This document shows, one piece after another, positions 1 through 11,242 of a stretch of 64,000 nucleotides of DNA (position 1 is its first letter; each line of letters opens with the position of its first letter). The stretch covers positions 1,209,920 through 1,273,919 of the forward strand of contig NC_018395.1 of the NCBI RefSeq assembly GCF_000208865.1, written 5' to 3'. The translations under genes were made by a program, and so were the position numbers. The notes under the pieces were generated by a model. That model was not told the DNA's origin. It saw only the letters and a list, made by a program, of their open reading frames with translations, and ran no database searches. Origin of the DNA: Neospora caninum Liverpool. Its lineage: Eukaryota; Apicomplexa; Conoidasida; Eucoccidiorida; Sarcocystidae.

Positions 1-355
1 TTAAGAAGAGATTCCTGTTAAGTGGCATGCATGCATAAGCACATAATCTAGTATGCCTATCAACGTATAAGCGCCTAGGAATACTATTGCGTCGTTCATT
101 CTTTTTCGTGGTCTACTGTGCGATCTGAACGAAGGTAAGATTTTTGCGCCCAGTAAGCTTGTGGTTGCAGAGAAACACACACATACTGAGCCACTTTCGT
201 TTGCTTCAACCACATCCATGGCAATAGTATAGCGATTACGCACCCCGTCTTTGACGTACCCCCCTGTGGGACCTGAGGTTTAAACACCGCCTCTCCGCTT
301 GAATTGCCGTAGCGTATTGGCAAGGATTTCTTCGGAATTTCTCGTTGTTCGAAGA

Positions 356-591
356 AGGCTTAGGTAGACATCCGTGACTCTCTGGTTTTGCTGATCCGAT
401 TATAGAGGCCAGAAACCTAAACATGCCGTTCTCCAGGCCGTCCGAAGAGGCTGTGATGGCACGTTGGACAAAAGGCTTAGGTAGACATCCGTGACTCTCT
501 GGTTTTGCTGATCCGATTATAGAGGCCAGAAACCTAAACATGCCGTTCTCCAGGCCGTCCGAAGAGGCTGTGGAGATGGCACGTTGGACAA
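356..591. repeat. 117-bp tandem duplication, two copies
   Basis: Two adjacent copies begin with GGCTTAGGTAGACATCCGTG at about 357 and 474, a period of 117 bp. They are nearly identical; the clear difference near the right end is three extra bases in the second copy (CTGTGATGG against CTGTGGAGATGG). The period is 39 codons, so a minus-strand open frame at 236-598 reads both copies in the same frame as a duplicated 39-residue block. That may be chance, because no other coding evidence supports the frame. Confidence 0.9.
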
Positions 592-1133
592 TGAACACAG
601 GTGGTGGGACTCACACGGGCGCGACTGTCCACGTTTGTACTTTTTCTCAGTTGCTTTTACAACAGAACGCTTCCTCTGTTGCTTCTCCTTCGCTTTCCCT
701 ACACATCTCCACCTTTACCTTCTGCTCCTCTCTATGCCGCATGTCTCTGTTTCCGCAACTTACCTCGTCTGTACTGCAACTGCTTCCTCCTCGTACCCTT
801 CTGATTCTGTTTCTGATCCCTTTATTATTGATGAACTTCCTGCGACCACATCTGCGTCTTTTGCCGTAGCTCGTCCACTTCTCCAGCCGGAACCCATACA
901 GGCGCCACAGCGAAAGCTTGAACGGTACGTGTTGCTCGGCACGGCATCTTTCTACCGGGATAATGACAACGGTAGCGAACAGTAAGGTTTCCGTAGATTT
1001 TGAGGACACTGATGGTGACTCAGATGAGGAGTTCAGTCGTGACATCAAAGAGGAGACGAGTCTGTTAGAAACAACGGGTCCGACCGGTTCGGGTGGTTGC
1101 TGGAACGAGAGCAACTCACTCGTCACACAGTGA
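584..1133 (+). other. Possible small or broken gene (two overlapping frames)
   Basis: A plus-strand frame at 584-985 ends in a moderately polar stretch. A second frame, 918-1133, carries an acidic peptide (VDFEDTDGDSDEEF) that looks more like coding sequence than chance. The two are in different frames and overlap by 68 bases, so they could be one gene with an unseen intron, a frameshifted remnant, or nothing. No family is recognised. Confidence 0.15.
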
Positions 1134-2885
1134 ATGACTTTCGGCAGAAAAGAGGAATCAGGTGGGCCAGCTTTAGGCAAGACACGCACAGCTCCGTGAC
1201 GGTAGACCGTGCCGAAAGTGGCTGTCCGAGACCACTCGCTACAGACGGGAGAGGAGGAGAGCTCACCGTCAGGGCGCTCGATGCACGACGAAAAAGCCGA
1301 GGCTTCGTTTTCGTAGCGTCCATGCACGTGTTTTAAAACAGTACGATCCTTTCCGTCTTTGAGCACTAAAGGGGACTTGCAAGGAACTGTTTCCCCCTGA
1401 AAGCAAGCTCGACAGGCGGTTGCGAGCGTGATTTTGAGAACGATCACGGATGCCCGGTCGTTTTTATTTTCCCTTCCGCTTCATGTCTCCTACGCGTTCC
1501 TGTGCTCGAGGCGGGAAGTATGTCTGCTGTTCGCCCTGGTTCGGCGAAGCTTCGAGAGCTTTCCAGCAGACTCTCCTGTGTCGAATTTAGGGTTTAACTG
1601 TCAGAGTAGGAACGGCTGATGTGTGTTTGAATTCCCTGCGCCTGAGCGCGGAGAGACCACGCTTTGCACCGCCCAAGGTAAAATTCCCCAACTTTGAAAA
1701 ACATGCCATCCCATAATGCAACACTCTTGTCAATCCCAGTTTCCCCTGACCATTTTCGTGTTGACTCAAAAGTTGAAAGTGGAATCCGCATATGCCGGAA
1801 AAGAACGCGGGTCTCAGAGCGGCACCGGCTGGCTCTTGTGATTCCTAGGGATTCCCTTGTTGGGAACGTTTACGGACAGTGTTTTTATAACGCACCGCAG
1901 GTGAAACGTCGTGACAACACGGAACTTCGCTTTGCACGCTTCCTAGCTGAGACCGTTGAACCGAGGTAGTAGTGACGCCTGGACTCCACGGCGTGGCCTT
2001 ACCCCCAGGACACCAGCCCAGAACACAGATATTCTTCGCCCGGTTCACTCTTGCTTTCCAAGCGGCTGCCCGGTTCTTACCCATGGCACATTCAGAAGAA
2101 TCGACGACTCACGCTTTGTTGGCTTTTCTCGGGTGTTAGCGCCCCCACCCCTACCAGGTGAATCGCGGTAGTCTGTGTGCGAAGGAGCATCTCAAAAGTG
2201 TTTGCTCGTCTATCCCTGTACAGCTCGTCTTTCTCTGTACACGCCCGCAAACCTTTCGCTTTTTAGCGTGATTCCTATCTACACTATGGCACGAGTGCAC
2301 CATGCACCAAGTGTGTCAGACCTTTGCAGACAACCCCGCCTCACTGTACATTTGGCTGTCCGGGGCACGTGACTCGGGCGTCTGCACTGAACCATGCGTT
2401 TCCTCACAGAGGAAGGAGTCGGTCCTGTTTGCCCGACGCCCCACTGAGAGAAAGCGGAGAGAAACTCCCGTTTGGGGATCAACCGCGCAGAAAGACCCGC
2501 GGGAAAACGCAAAGGCTATGGCCGCTCCACGTGCAGCTCGTGTGCGCAGAAGCGCGTAGCACGCACAAAAGAAACGGTGGTTTCTTCACAGAATATTTAG
2601 GCTCGAGTGCCCCGAAGAAACATAAAAACGGGAGACACGAAACAAGGACTCGCGGTACCGTCAGCACTCGCCACGGAAGCGGAAGGAGGCACGGCAGAAA
2701 CGCCAGAGAGGAACCGGCAGCATGAGGGAGGAAGAGTAGATGGAAGTGGACAAACTGAAGGCGAGACACAGAAACAGAGAGATTAAAAGAGAGGCAAGGG
2801 GAACGCGAGACAGAGAGAAAAACAAGACAGGAAGAAGAGGAAGGCGGGGGAGACAGGCGACGAGGAAGATGCTAGCGGATAAAAG

Positions 2886-5800
2886 TCAAGGGTTGGAAGG
2901 CGATGAAGGAAGGATAGGAAGGGGACGCGAGGTGGAAAGAAGGTCGCCGAAGCGAAGAAGGCGCTCGATCCCTCGTACTTCTTCCGGCTGTTGCGGGATG
3001 GGTACTGCATGCATCATTTCAAGCATTTCGGAAAAACAATGGTGGAAACTCGGAAAAGCTGTGGACGCTGAACAGAAAGTGAACCGGTTACAAGGAAGCT
3101 CACAGCGAAACCAGAAACGAGGACCACTCTTCGACTTTCAATGCAACCGTAGAAAACTGTATAGATAAAAATATAGATCATAAGCACACACACACATCGA
3201 CATCTCTACATACAAAAACATGTGCGCAAGGTAGCTTTGCTGGACGTACCGACATGGAAATCGAAGCTGTATAGATCCTGGATTTGTTGAAGATACCTCG
3301 ATTGCATGGCTCGTCGTGAGTGATAAGATTTTTCCAAGGCGAGCAACTGCACAAACAGGGAAGAACGCCACGATGAACAAAGACGCGTACACACGTGTGA
3401 CCGTTCACGCCTATACGCCTACGGAGCGCGTCTGCACAAAGGAACATAGAAGAGGCAACATAAATACACACTCCATGGATATACACACAGAGACGCACAC
3501 GCCCATGTACCTGCGTATAGATTCCATCCTAGAACACCCGCATCCATTCTTAAGTAGACAACGACGGATGCCAAGCATGCACGGTTTTGTGGGCACGCAT
3601 GAACATTTGTATTTCTGGTGTAGGCAGCAAGGGCTCTCAAGACTGAGCGCGCGCAGAGACAGTCGACTGACGCGGATTTGAATCCGGTGAATGAAGCGGC
3701 GCAGCCTCGCATTCTCGTCGTGCACCGTTTCGGCTTCTCCTTGCGGGGCGGGAGGTGCCAGCAGCTGCTCCAGAGGAACTGGGGGACCAAGGTCGGAAGC
3801 GTAGGCGAGAGACGCGGGAGGACGACCGTCTTCATCTTGCACGCCTCCTGCAAAAGACACACGGCAGACAGGAACACGCTGGACACAGAGGGTCGAGCGA
3901 ATGGTGCAAACCTGGGAAGAAACACGAGCAAGACAGAGAAGGCGTGAGGCTAGAGAAAGAAACACGATGGAGACCCCCACGCGAGCTGAAGGTGAGGAAG
4001 AACGCGCGGGGACAAACGTGACAAACGCCGGGTTTGGAAAAACCCGTGAAGTGGATGAGAAACGATGAGAGCTCGTCGAGGCCACTCTCCGCCTTTCCTC
4101 TTGATCGATACTTCCACACCCACTGGCAAGGACAGAACCGTCCGACTGTATACACACACAGACATCTATCAAAAAAGTCATATACATATAGACGTACAGA
4201 CACATTCACATATGCATACACACGGAAACACACTTGTGCACATGTAGGTACACGTCTGCGTATAGGTTTACGTTGAAAGAGAGATACTTCCACGGACCAC
4301 GCCGCACATTCCGCAGCCTCCTCCTCTTCAGTTCGCTCGGAGCCCCGGAGCACAACGCTTCCTCCTCTGCCACTGCGGAAAGGCATTTGGGCGCCTGTGT
4401 GAATGTTGGACTCTGGATTCAGCAGAAAGACTCGACGCAAACTCCGAGACCGCAGGCTTTCTCGGTGTCTCTGAGAAAAGCGGGTTTTGCCTTACCGACT
4501 GGGAAGAGCACCTGGTTCACCACGATGTTGCTGCAATCGATTTTCTGCTTGGCCAGTTCCTGGACGAGCCTCTCGGTCTCGTACACGCTCAGGAACTCAG
4601 GGATGCACACGCACACGAAGGTTGTGTGAGCCTGTGCACGAAAGGCGCAGCAGAGATGAGTTTGGCGGGGTGTACATGGACGGCAGAGAGCAGAGGGGAA
4701 AGAAGGGGGACGGAGAAGGGGATACGGACGAAGAGAAAGCGAGCACCAGAGACAGAGGCGAGAGAGAAATGCCTGGATCGACGCGAGCAAGAGCAGAGTC
4801 ACCCAAGGCGAACGAATCCCTGTTCCGAGAAAGAAGTCTTGTCTACTCGTGGATCTCTGTCTCGTCTCCACGCAGGATCAACAGGCAATCTGAAGGGCGT
4901 CGGTGGAATCGGAGATTTGCTGGGAGCACAAGGGGAAGCTTCGGGAAAGGCTCAGACAGCTTGTGCAGAGTGCGAACTCACCGGATCTTGGAACGCTTCC
5001 CGCACCGAGGTCGTAACGGCTTTCAAGTTCTCGATCTTCGCAGCAAACTGGAACACCGGGGGGAGACGGAACAGAAAGAGACGCACATGACAGCGACGGC
5101 GAACAGAAAGACACAGACAGGAAAGCGAACAGGAGACCGGCATGCCAAAGCAGAAGCCAGAGAGAAAGAGCGACAGGAACCAGAATCCGAGGAAAAAGAG
5201 GTGGGAAGAAGGATCAGACAACGGAGAAGAACCGATGAGAGGGCGGCGGACGGACAAGACACATGGAGGGGAGACGTTGCGGGGAAGACATGACACAAGT
5301 TTCCAGGAAAGCGTCTCGTACGAATACTTCGGTTCCTTTTTAAAGAAAGGGACAAACGATGGGGCTTTAAAAAGCACCACCAGCGACTGCGCGCGATGCG
5401 TTCGCTGGCGCTGCCTGTCGCTTACGTCTTGCTCCTGAATTTGCTGGCCGGAGACCGCATTCAGCATCTGCAGAGCAGACTGAATCTTGTCCTTGAAGGT
5501 GGAAATTTTCTTCAGTCCTCTTTCGAGCAAGTCCGGGAACGCGAGGAGCCGAAGCGTGTGACCCGTGGGGGCAGTGTCGAACACGATGACACTGTACTTC
5601 ATGCTCTGAACGCTCCTGGAAAAGAGGACAGACAAGCAGGACACAAGCGAGAAGGACATGCGAGAAAGGGGGGTCAGGGAGCGGCACCTGCGAGTGCACG
5701 TGCGACGAGGGCCAGCGCGAGACATCAAAAAACTCAAAAGATCGGAGACACACAAGGGGGCGACGAACACAGGTCGTCTCTCTCTGCGCTCTTCCGCCTC

Positions 5801-7337
5801 TCACTGCATCCGTGTTTTCCTCGAGACAGAAGGCGCTCCGGCACCTGCGTACGGGGCTAGCGGAAAGGACACACACGCGGGGACACAAAGACGGGAAACA
5901 GAGACCGCGGCTAGGCCAGGGTTTGTACGGCCAGGCTGTGCCGCCGCTTTGCGCACAGAGTCGAGGCGACAGGAAAGAAAGACGAGGACCGGGCGAAGCT
6001 GCGTGGAATGTGGAGAGATCGCGACAGTCCGTCTCAAGGCGGGAAACGGACAGAAGGACGAAGCGGCACGAAGTCAACAGGCCGCGAGAGAAAGAACCAC
6101 AGAGTGTGTGAGGCTCGTGCCGTTGCAACCCGTTGCAGTTTTCGCTTCTCAAAAACTACAAAGACGCGGGAGACAACAAGAGCCGCCGGCCATCCACTGG
6201 CTTCCGATTTCCTCACTGCATCAATTCCGCGAAGGAGAGGGCCTCGTCGATGCCGGGAACAGCTTGAAGCATCTCCGGCAGCAGCGACGTCAAACTGAAG
6301 GAGGTTCCGCCCTCGCCAGAAGGCAAATTGCTCAACTTAAAATCAAATGTCTCCTGGTACGAACTGTCAATCTCCTGGAACACCCAACCGGATGGACGCA
6401 AAGCCGCACATGAAGGACTCCCCTCCACTGGAAAAATGGCCAAAATGGTCACCGTCACCCCCGCCAGCTTCTCAACCGGAAAGGAGCCAATAGCAAACGC
6501 GAGTTGTCGACTCGCGTCGACACACACACGCACACCTGTACTTACAAAATGGATCGATGTGTTGTCCGGATATTTGTATGGATAAATATAGAGGAAGGTA
6601 GGTATCCATATACGTGTACCTGTGTTAGATATATACACGTGTATCTCTCTGTGCATGTGTACGTCTTTGTCCATATGTACAGGTGGGTGTCGGCGCGGAT
6701 GTGTGGACCCATGCCCATTTATAGGTGCACATGGATACACATCGATAATCAAACGTCGTGGTATGTTCCTGCGCCTACGGTCGATTTATGTGAATGCTTC
6801 CGTATGTCCGGTAGCAGGTATTCTTACCATGGCGTACAAGTTGTTGAAGCCGTTGACGAGCGAGGGGGAGTTGGAAAATTTCTGGGTGAATGCATCGCTG
6901 ATGTTGTGTGCAGGGTCGGTTGAAATGATTAGGACCTGGAAAAAGGGACAGATATTGCATGCCGCGTTTTTTCTCTCTCTCGCCACTTCAAAAATCCCCT
7001 TCCTGGTACTGCCATCTCCTCGGTTCCTCGCCTGATGCCTCGTTGGCTAGCTGCGCGTCCTCTTCCCCTCTTCTTTATTCTCCCTCTCTTGCTCTACTCT
7101 TCCTTTTCCTCTCTTCCTTGTTTCTCTACGCCTCACGCTCTTCTTTTCCCTCTTGCCCCTCCCGTCGCCTTTGCGCGCCTGTCGACTCACAGACTCTCGC
7201 GTCTTCGCAAGCTGCGCCGCGACTGCACAGCTCGTCGTGGTTTTGCCGACGCCGCCCTTCCCGCCGACGAAGATCCACCGCAGAGAAGGGGTCCAGAGGA
7301 GTTCCTTCAGGCTTCGCTCCAGTTCCAGTTCCTCCAT
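2886..7337 (-). CDS. GET3: Get3/ArsA/TRC40-type tail-anchored protein ATPase
   Basis: Cytosolic homodimeric ATPase that carries newly made tail-anchored proteins to the ER receptor. Nine phase-consistent exons (minus strand) can be placed: 7337-7191, 6935-6828, 6374-6217, 5615-5426, 5047-4982, 4631-4496, 3847-3672, 3346-3250, 3004-2886, giving about 398 residues. Visible marks are the P-loop GKGGVGKTT (residues 26-34), STDPAHN (switch I), the TRC40 insert ending [22 protein letters not shown] (switch II, near 150), [13 protein letters not shown], the helix [12 protein letters not shown] and the family C-terminal motif EEVRGIERL. The ATG at 7337 (context ACAATGG) starts exactly at the usual family N-terminus. 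A TTG 24 bases upstream is in frame but not an ATG. Odd points: the CxxC zinc-binding pair is absent, and about 60 Pro/Ala-rich residues are inserted before the RRAMQ helix. The last exon lies about 0.25 kb beyond exon 8. Confidence 0.95.
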
Positions 7338-10272
7338 TGTTCTCTCGTGACGCCAGGGCAAAGGGGAACGGGGACTCTGCCGTCTGGCTGCGTGCTCGAA
7401 TGCGCAGCAAAAATCCTAAAAACAAACGCGAGGAAGTCGCTGAGTTTGTCCCGGCCGCTTCCCCTCGCGGAAACATACGCGAATCCAAGGGGCTCTAGAA
7501 AAGCGTTTTGGCGCCTGGAGTCTCTCGCCGCCTCTCTCCTAATTCCCTGTCCGGGACGCCTCAGTTCCCTCTGTCAGCAAGTTGTCTCCCCGTAGTCGCT
7601 CCGTCTCCCCCTGGAGAGCTGCCTCGTGTATGATTTCTGTCCTGTCTCCGTCGCCTGCTTCTTCCCCGTTGTGGCGCGTTTGGCGTTTCTCCTCGCTGAC
7701 TGCTAGCCTTTCTCCTCTTCGTCCTCCTGACCCTCGACAAGGTTGAACAGATGCAGAAGCAAGTTGTTGAACACTCCCGCAGAAGCGCACACTGGAGACA
7801 GAACGGAGCAAGGAGCGAGGAAAGACGAAGAAGAGAGGGAAAAGAGAGACCGAGAAAACAATCAGCAGTCTCTGATGGAAAGCGAATGTCGGCAGCGTAT
7901 CCACTGGGAGGAGAGATGAGCAGGCAGGCAAAGACGCGAAGGCCACGGAGTCAGGGCAGAGCTGCACAAGACAGGTGAATCTTTGTTGACACTCGAAAAA
8001 CGGTCTGAATTGCATGCACGGAAAAGGCAAAATAGAGACACGCCTTTTGCACCAGTTTTGATGGAAAGCAGCAAATAAAAGGTCACCTGGGTGTCTCGTC
8101 ACTTCTGTCGCACGCGTTCCTCGACCGTCCCACTGAAGAGTTCGGGGGTGAAACGGCCGGCTCAGAAAACCAAGCACCTTTTGCTCGGCCGAAAGCGTAA
8201 AGAATCGGCCACCGGCGTATCCTGGCAAACAAGGCAACGCGAAAGGAACCGTGGACAGGGAAAAGATCAATTGTTGATCGCTTCGTCGCAGTCGTCGCTT
8301 GCTCTGTTGGGGCGTGCGCCTGCGGACACACACGAGAGCGAAGGGTTCGTGGGAGGCGAGAAGCCCTCCAAGTGAAGTTTTCGACGGTCACAAATGCTCA
8401 AGTGGTTCTTGTCGTGAGAGACGGAAAGATGCGCAGGGGAAGCGGCAGCAGAAAAGCCACCGAGGGGCCCGGTGGATGGCGCGCATGCGACCAACTGTGC
8501 TCTGCGGCGAACCTGTGTGTGCTCAAAGCAATGCACGCGCTGAGCGTCGCTTTTTCGCGTCACGAGGGTTCTTTCGACGGAAGGGAGCCCTCTACCCGCT
8601 GAAACAGAAACCCATTTCAGACGGCTTCAGGCGTAAAGAGAGCTGCTTTTCATTTCTCGGAACACTTTGGGCAAAACAAGCTTAGAGCTAGGTGTGGCCG
8701 TTCGGTTTTCCTCCGAGCACACATCGTGTACAGCGCCTGGAGCAGAGGCGAGTACTCAGTTTTTCCGGCCATTCCCGTCGGCCCCCTCTCGACGTTTTCT
8801 TTCCCCGTCGTCGATTCGTCTTCTGCGTTCCTCTGGATGCCACGGTACTCGCCTTCTCTTGAGGAAGCACGGCCATTAAAGCTTGAGGAAAAAGCGACAC
8901 GCAGGCACTCGTTGGCGTTCTCTCTCGACAGACCGGGTGTATGTACACATCAACCAGGGCCGAGGAACACGCACGTTGTCTGTGTGCCCCACCCCCCAGC
9001 GCCAGCTGTTTCCGGCTTTTTCTCGCTTTTCGCGGCCGCACTGTCAGCTGGTGCAGGAAAGCTGTCTTGCTTCCCACCTCTTTCCCTTTTGCAAGCGCTC
9101 TCTCTGCTCACGGAAGGCGGGAAATGCGTTCCTTTTTCAGAAGAAACCGGTATCTGTGCCCCACCGTGTGCTGTGGCCCCAACTGCCACGTTCATGCAGG
9201 TTTTTGTTAGGAGCAAAAGAAGACACGCCGCGGCCGTCTTTTGTGCTTTTCTGTCTCGTCTTCTCACTGAGGCCAAACGCTGCGTATTCTTCCGACTTTT
9301 GCAGGTTGTGCCGTTCGCTTTTTGATGGTTGCCGCGACAGTTTTTTCTCGCCCGTCAAAAAGTGTGCTACTGACATGCGAACCGCACCGTCGGGAAACCC
9401 GCCAGCCGGGAGACAGGAGCCATGAACGGCAGGTCCATTCCTTTTTCCAAACGCTGTGGTTCTTTCTTGCCTCCGACAGGAGAGAAAAAACCACCAACTG
9501 CACCCCCGCGTCTCCTCTTCGTGTCTGTGGGTCTTCTACGGGCGCGAGGCTCAAAGAGAAAACCGAAAACATCGACAGATCGACATACCCAGAGATATCT
9601 GCGTGTACACGAGCAGCGTGTACGAGTTTCTGCTCTTTTGCTTGACCGCGTTCTCCCCTTTTTGTATTTACTTTGGCACATATGCACACCCGTCCAGAAA
9701 CCGGAGGGACCGGACTGCTTCCTTCCCTGTTCAATCTTGCTCCGCTCATGTCAAAAACGTTTTTTGTCTGCATCCCGAGGCCTTGGTCTTTGGCTGTCAA
9801 CAATATTAGACGCCTCAACTTCCTCGACCGCCTACGACGCTTTCTTTGTGCGAAAGGATCTCGCCTTTTCTGCTGGCTCCTACGCAATCCAGCGCCGGCG
9901 AACTTTGCTGCTCTGCTCTCCCAATAGATAAGAAACGCTATTCGCTGCAGTTCACGTCTCTGGACGTGCCCGATTGAATACACGCTTTTCCAAAGGCTTA
10001 CCTCCGGGAGACACGTGCAAATATACATAACAGATGTGCGTGGACCGGTGGAGTCTTCTGCCCTCAGATGAGACAGCGGAAGGCCCACCCTGGGAGACGT
10101 GCTCCTGTACCGCTACATGCGGATCTATGGATATGTTTACATGCGTACGGAAGTCGACGGAAGACATGTGGATAGTTGTCTAGAGTCCTTTTGCATTTCA
10201 TTGAACCGCCTCCTTGTTTGCAAATCACATATACGTACCTATATATATGTGCATGTATGATACGATTCCATA

Positions 10273-10303
<31 letters not shown>

Positions 10304-11242
10304 ACCTCAGGTGCACAGATATTTTGTCTGCGTTAGTTTTGCAAGCGTTCCCTCTTTTGCTGACCGGTTTCACGGTGGCTTTTTCTGAGAATGCTAACAG
10401 GGCAGATTTTGATTCGAGTCATCCTGGCGGGTTGTTTTCGCTCACGAGGCGATTCCTGGTTTTCTCCGGTCCTGTTCAAGCTTCTGTTTGACTGCGTTTC
10501 TTTTCAACGTTTTTGAGTTGCCGTTCCGCTCTCTCCTCCAGCGCTTCTCTCTCTCGCACCCTCTTCCCTGCATTCGCCGCTTTGTGACATGCTTCTATGC
10601 GCCACTGTGCTGTCCCGGTGCTCTCGCGCGCCTCTCGAAAACCGGAAAGCGACGGAGCGCTACAGTCTCCGCGGCCGAGCGTATCTACAGCCTCGCGTGG
10701 GCCATGCGAATAGCGGCAAACGTTTGGCTGCCATCTCCCCTGTAAAACCGTGAGACCGCTTCCTCGCGTCCCTTGCCGTGCATGCGCGAAGGCCGAATCG
10801 CGTGTGCCTGAGTCTCGCCTCTTGTGTAAGATCGGCCTTGCTTGACGTAACATCCTTTCCACAGTTCCACATGCATATATATATATATATATATTCAAAG
10901 ACATATATATATATGTAGATGCAGATGTATGTGTTTGTTCAGAGAACCTGGCATGTGCAGGTCTCGTTTGTAAAAGTATTTTAGGTGTATCTGTGTACGC
11001 CTGGTGTATATACATTCTATGCATCGCTGTCTTTAGTGTCTCTGGGCGTTTTCTAAGAGTGCGTGGCGTGACGCCTTGAGCGCGAGTAGCCTGTTTGAAC
11101 CGACTCTGGGCCTTTGCAGCATCGAAGAAGATTCGTCAGCATAGTCCTCGGCTGCGTCGGTGCGAGCCTTCCGACCCTCTACGCTTCGGCCGCGCCCGCG
11201 TTGAGGTGTCGTGTTCTGTGGACAGGCGCCGGTTGAGAAAGC
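7338..11242. promoter_or_regulatory. Head-to-head spacer, Get3 / Scc3-like
   Basis: About 3.9 kb between two divergently transcribed start codons, so it must hold both 5' untranslated regions and promoters. I see no conserved coding frame. (TA)n tracts lie at 10272-10302 and about 10870-10915. No TATA box or start site can be assigned. Confidence 0.6.
10272..10302. repeat. (TA)n microsatellite
   Basis: Uninterrupted TA dinucleotides of about 30 bases. It lies in the spacer between the Get3 and Scc3-like genes. Confidence 0.95.

Larger units (their letters stand above)
1..2885. other. Spacer left of the Get3 gene
   Basis: No gene can be supported with confidence. The right end, from about 2500 to 2885, should hold the 3' untranslated region of the Get3 gene, which stops at 2886. 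The stretch 2640-2880 is almost pure purine on the plus strand. A 117-bp tandem duplication lies at 356-591. Two short plus-strand reading frames at 584-985 and 918-1133 are listed separately. The minus-strand open frame at 647-1447 has no recognisable motif. Confidence 0.5.

Noticed and set aside
647..1447. 266-residue minus-strand frame
   Set aside because: No family resemblance or splice context. An in-frame start exists but the composition is like the neighbouring noncoding DNA.
3665..3685. T-loop-like GGATTTGAATCC, a hint of a tRNA
   Set aside because: It lies inside a confirmed Get3 exon and no acceptor or anticodon stem can be formed around it.
7338..7361. Upstream in-frame start of Get3
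   Set aside because: The codon is TTG, not ATG. The ATG at 7337 matches the family N-terminus and has a good context.
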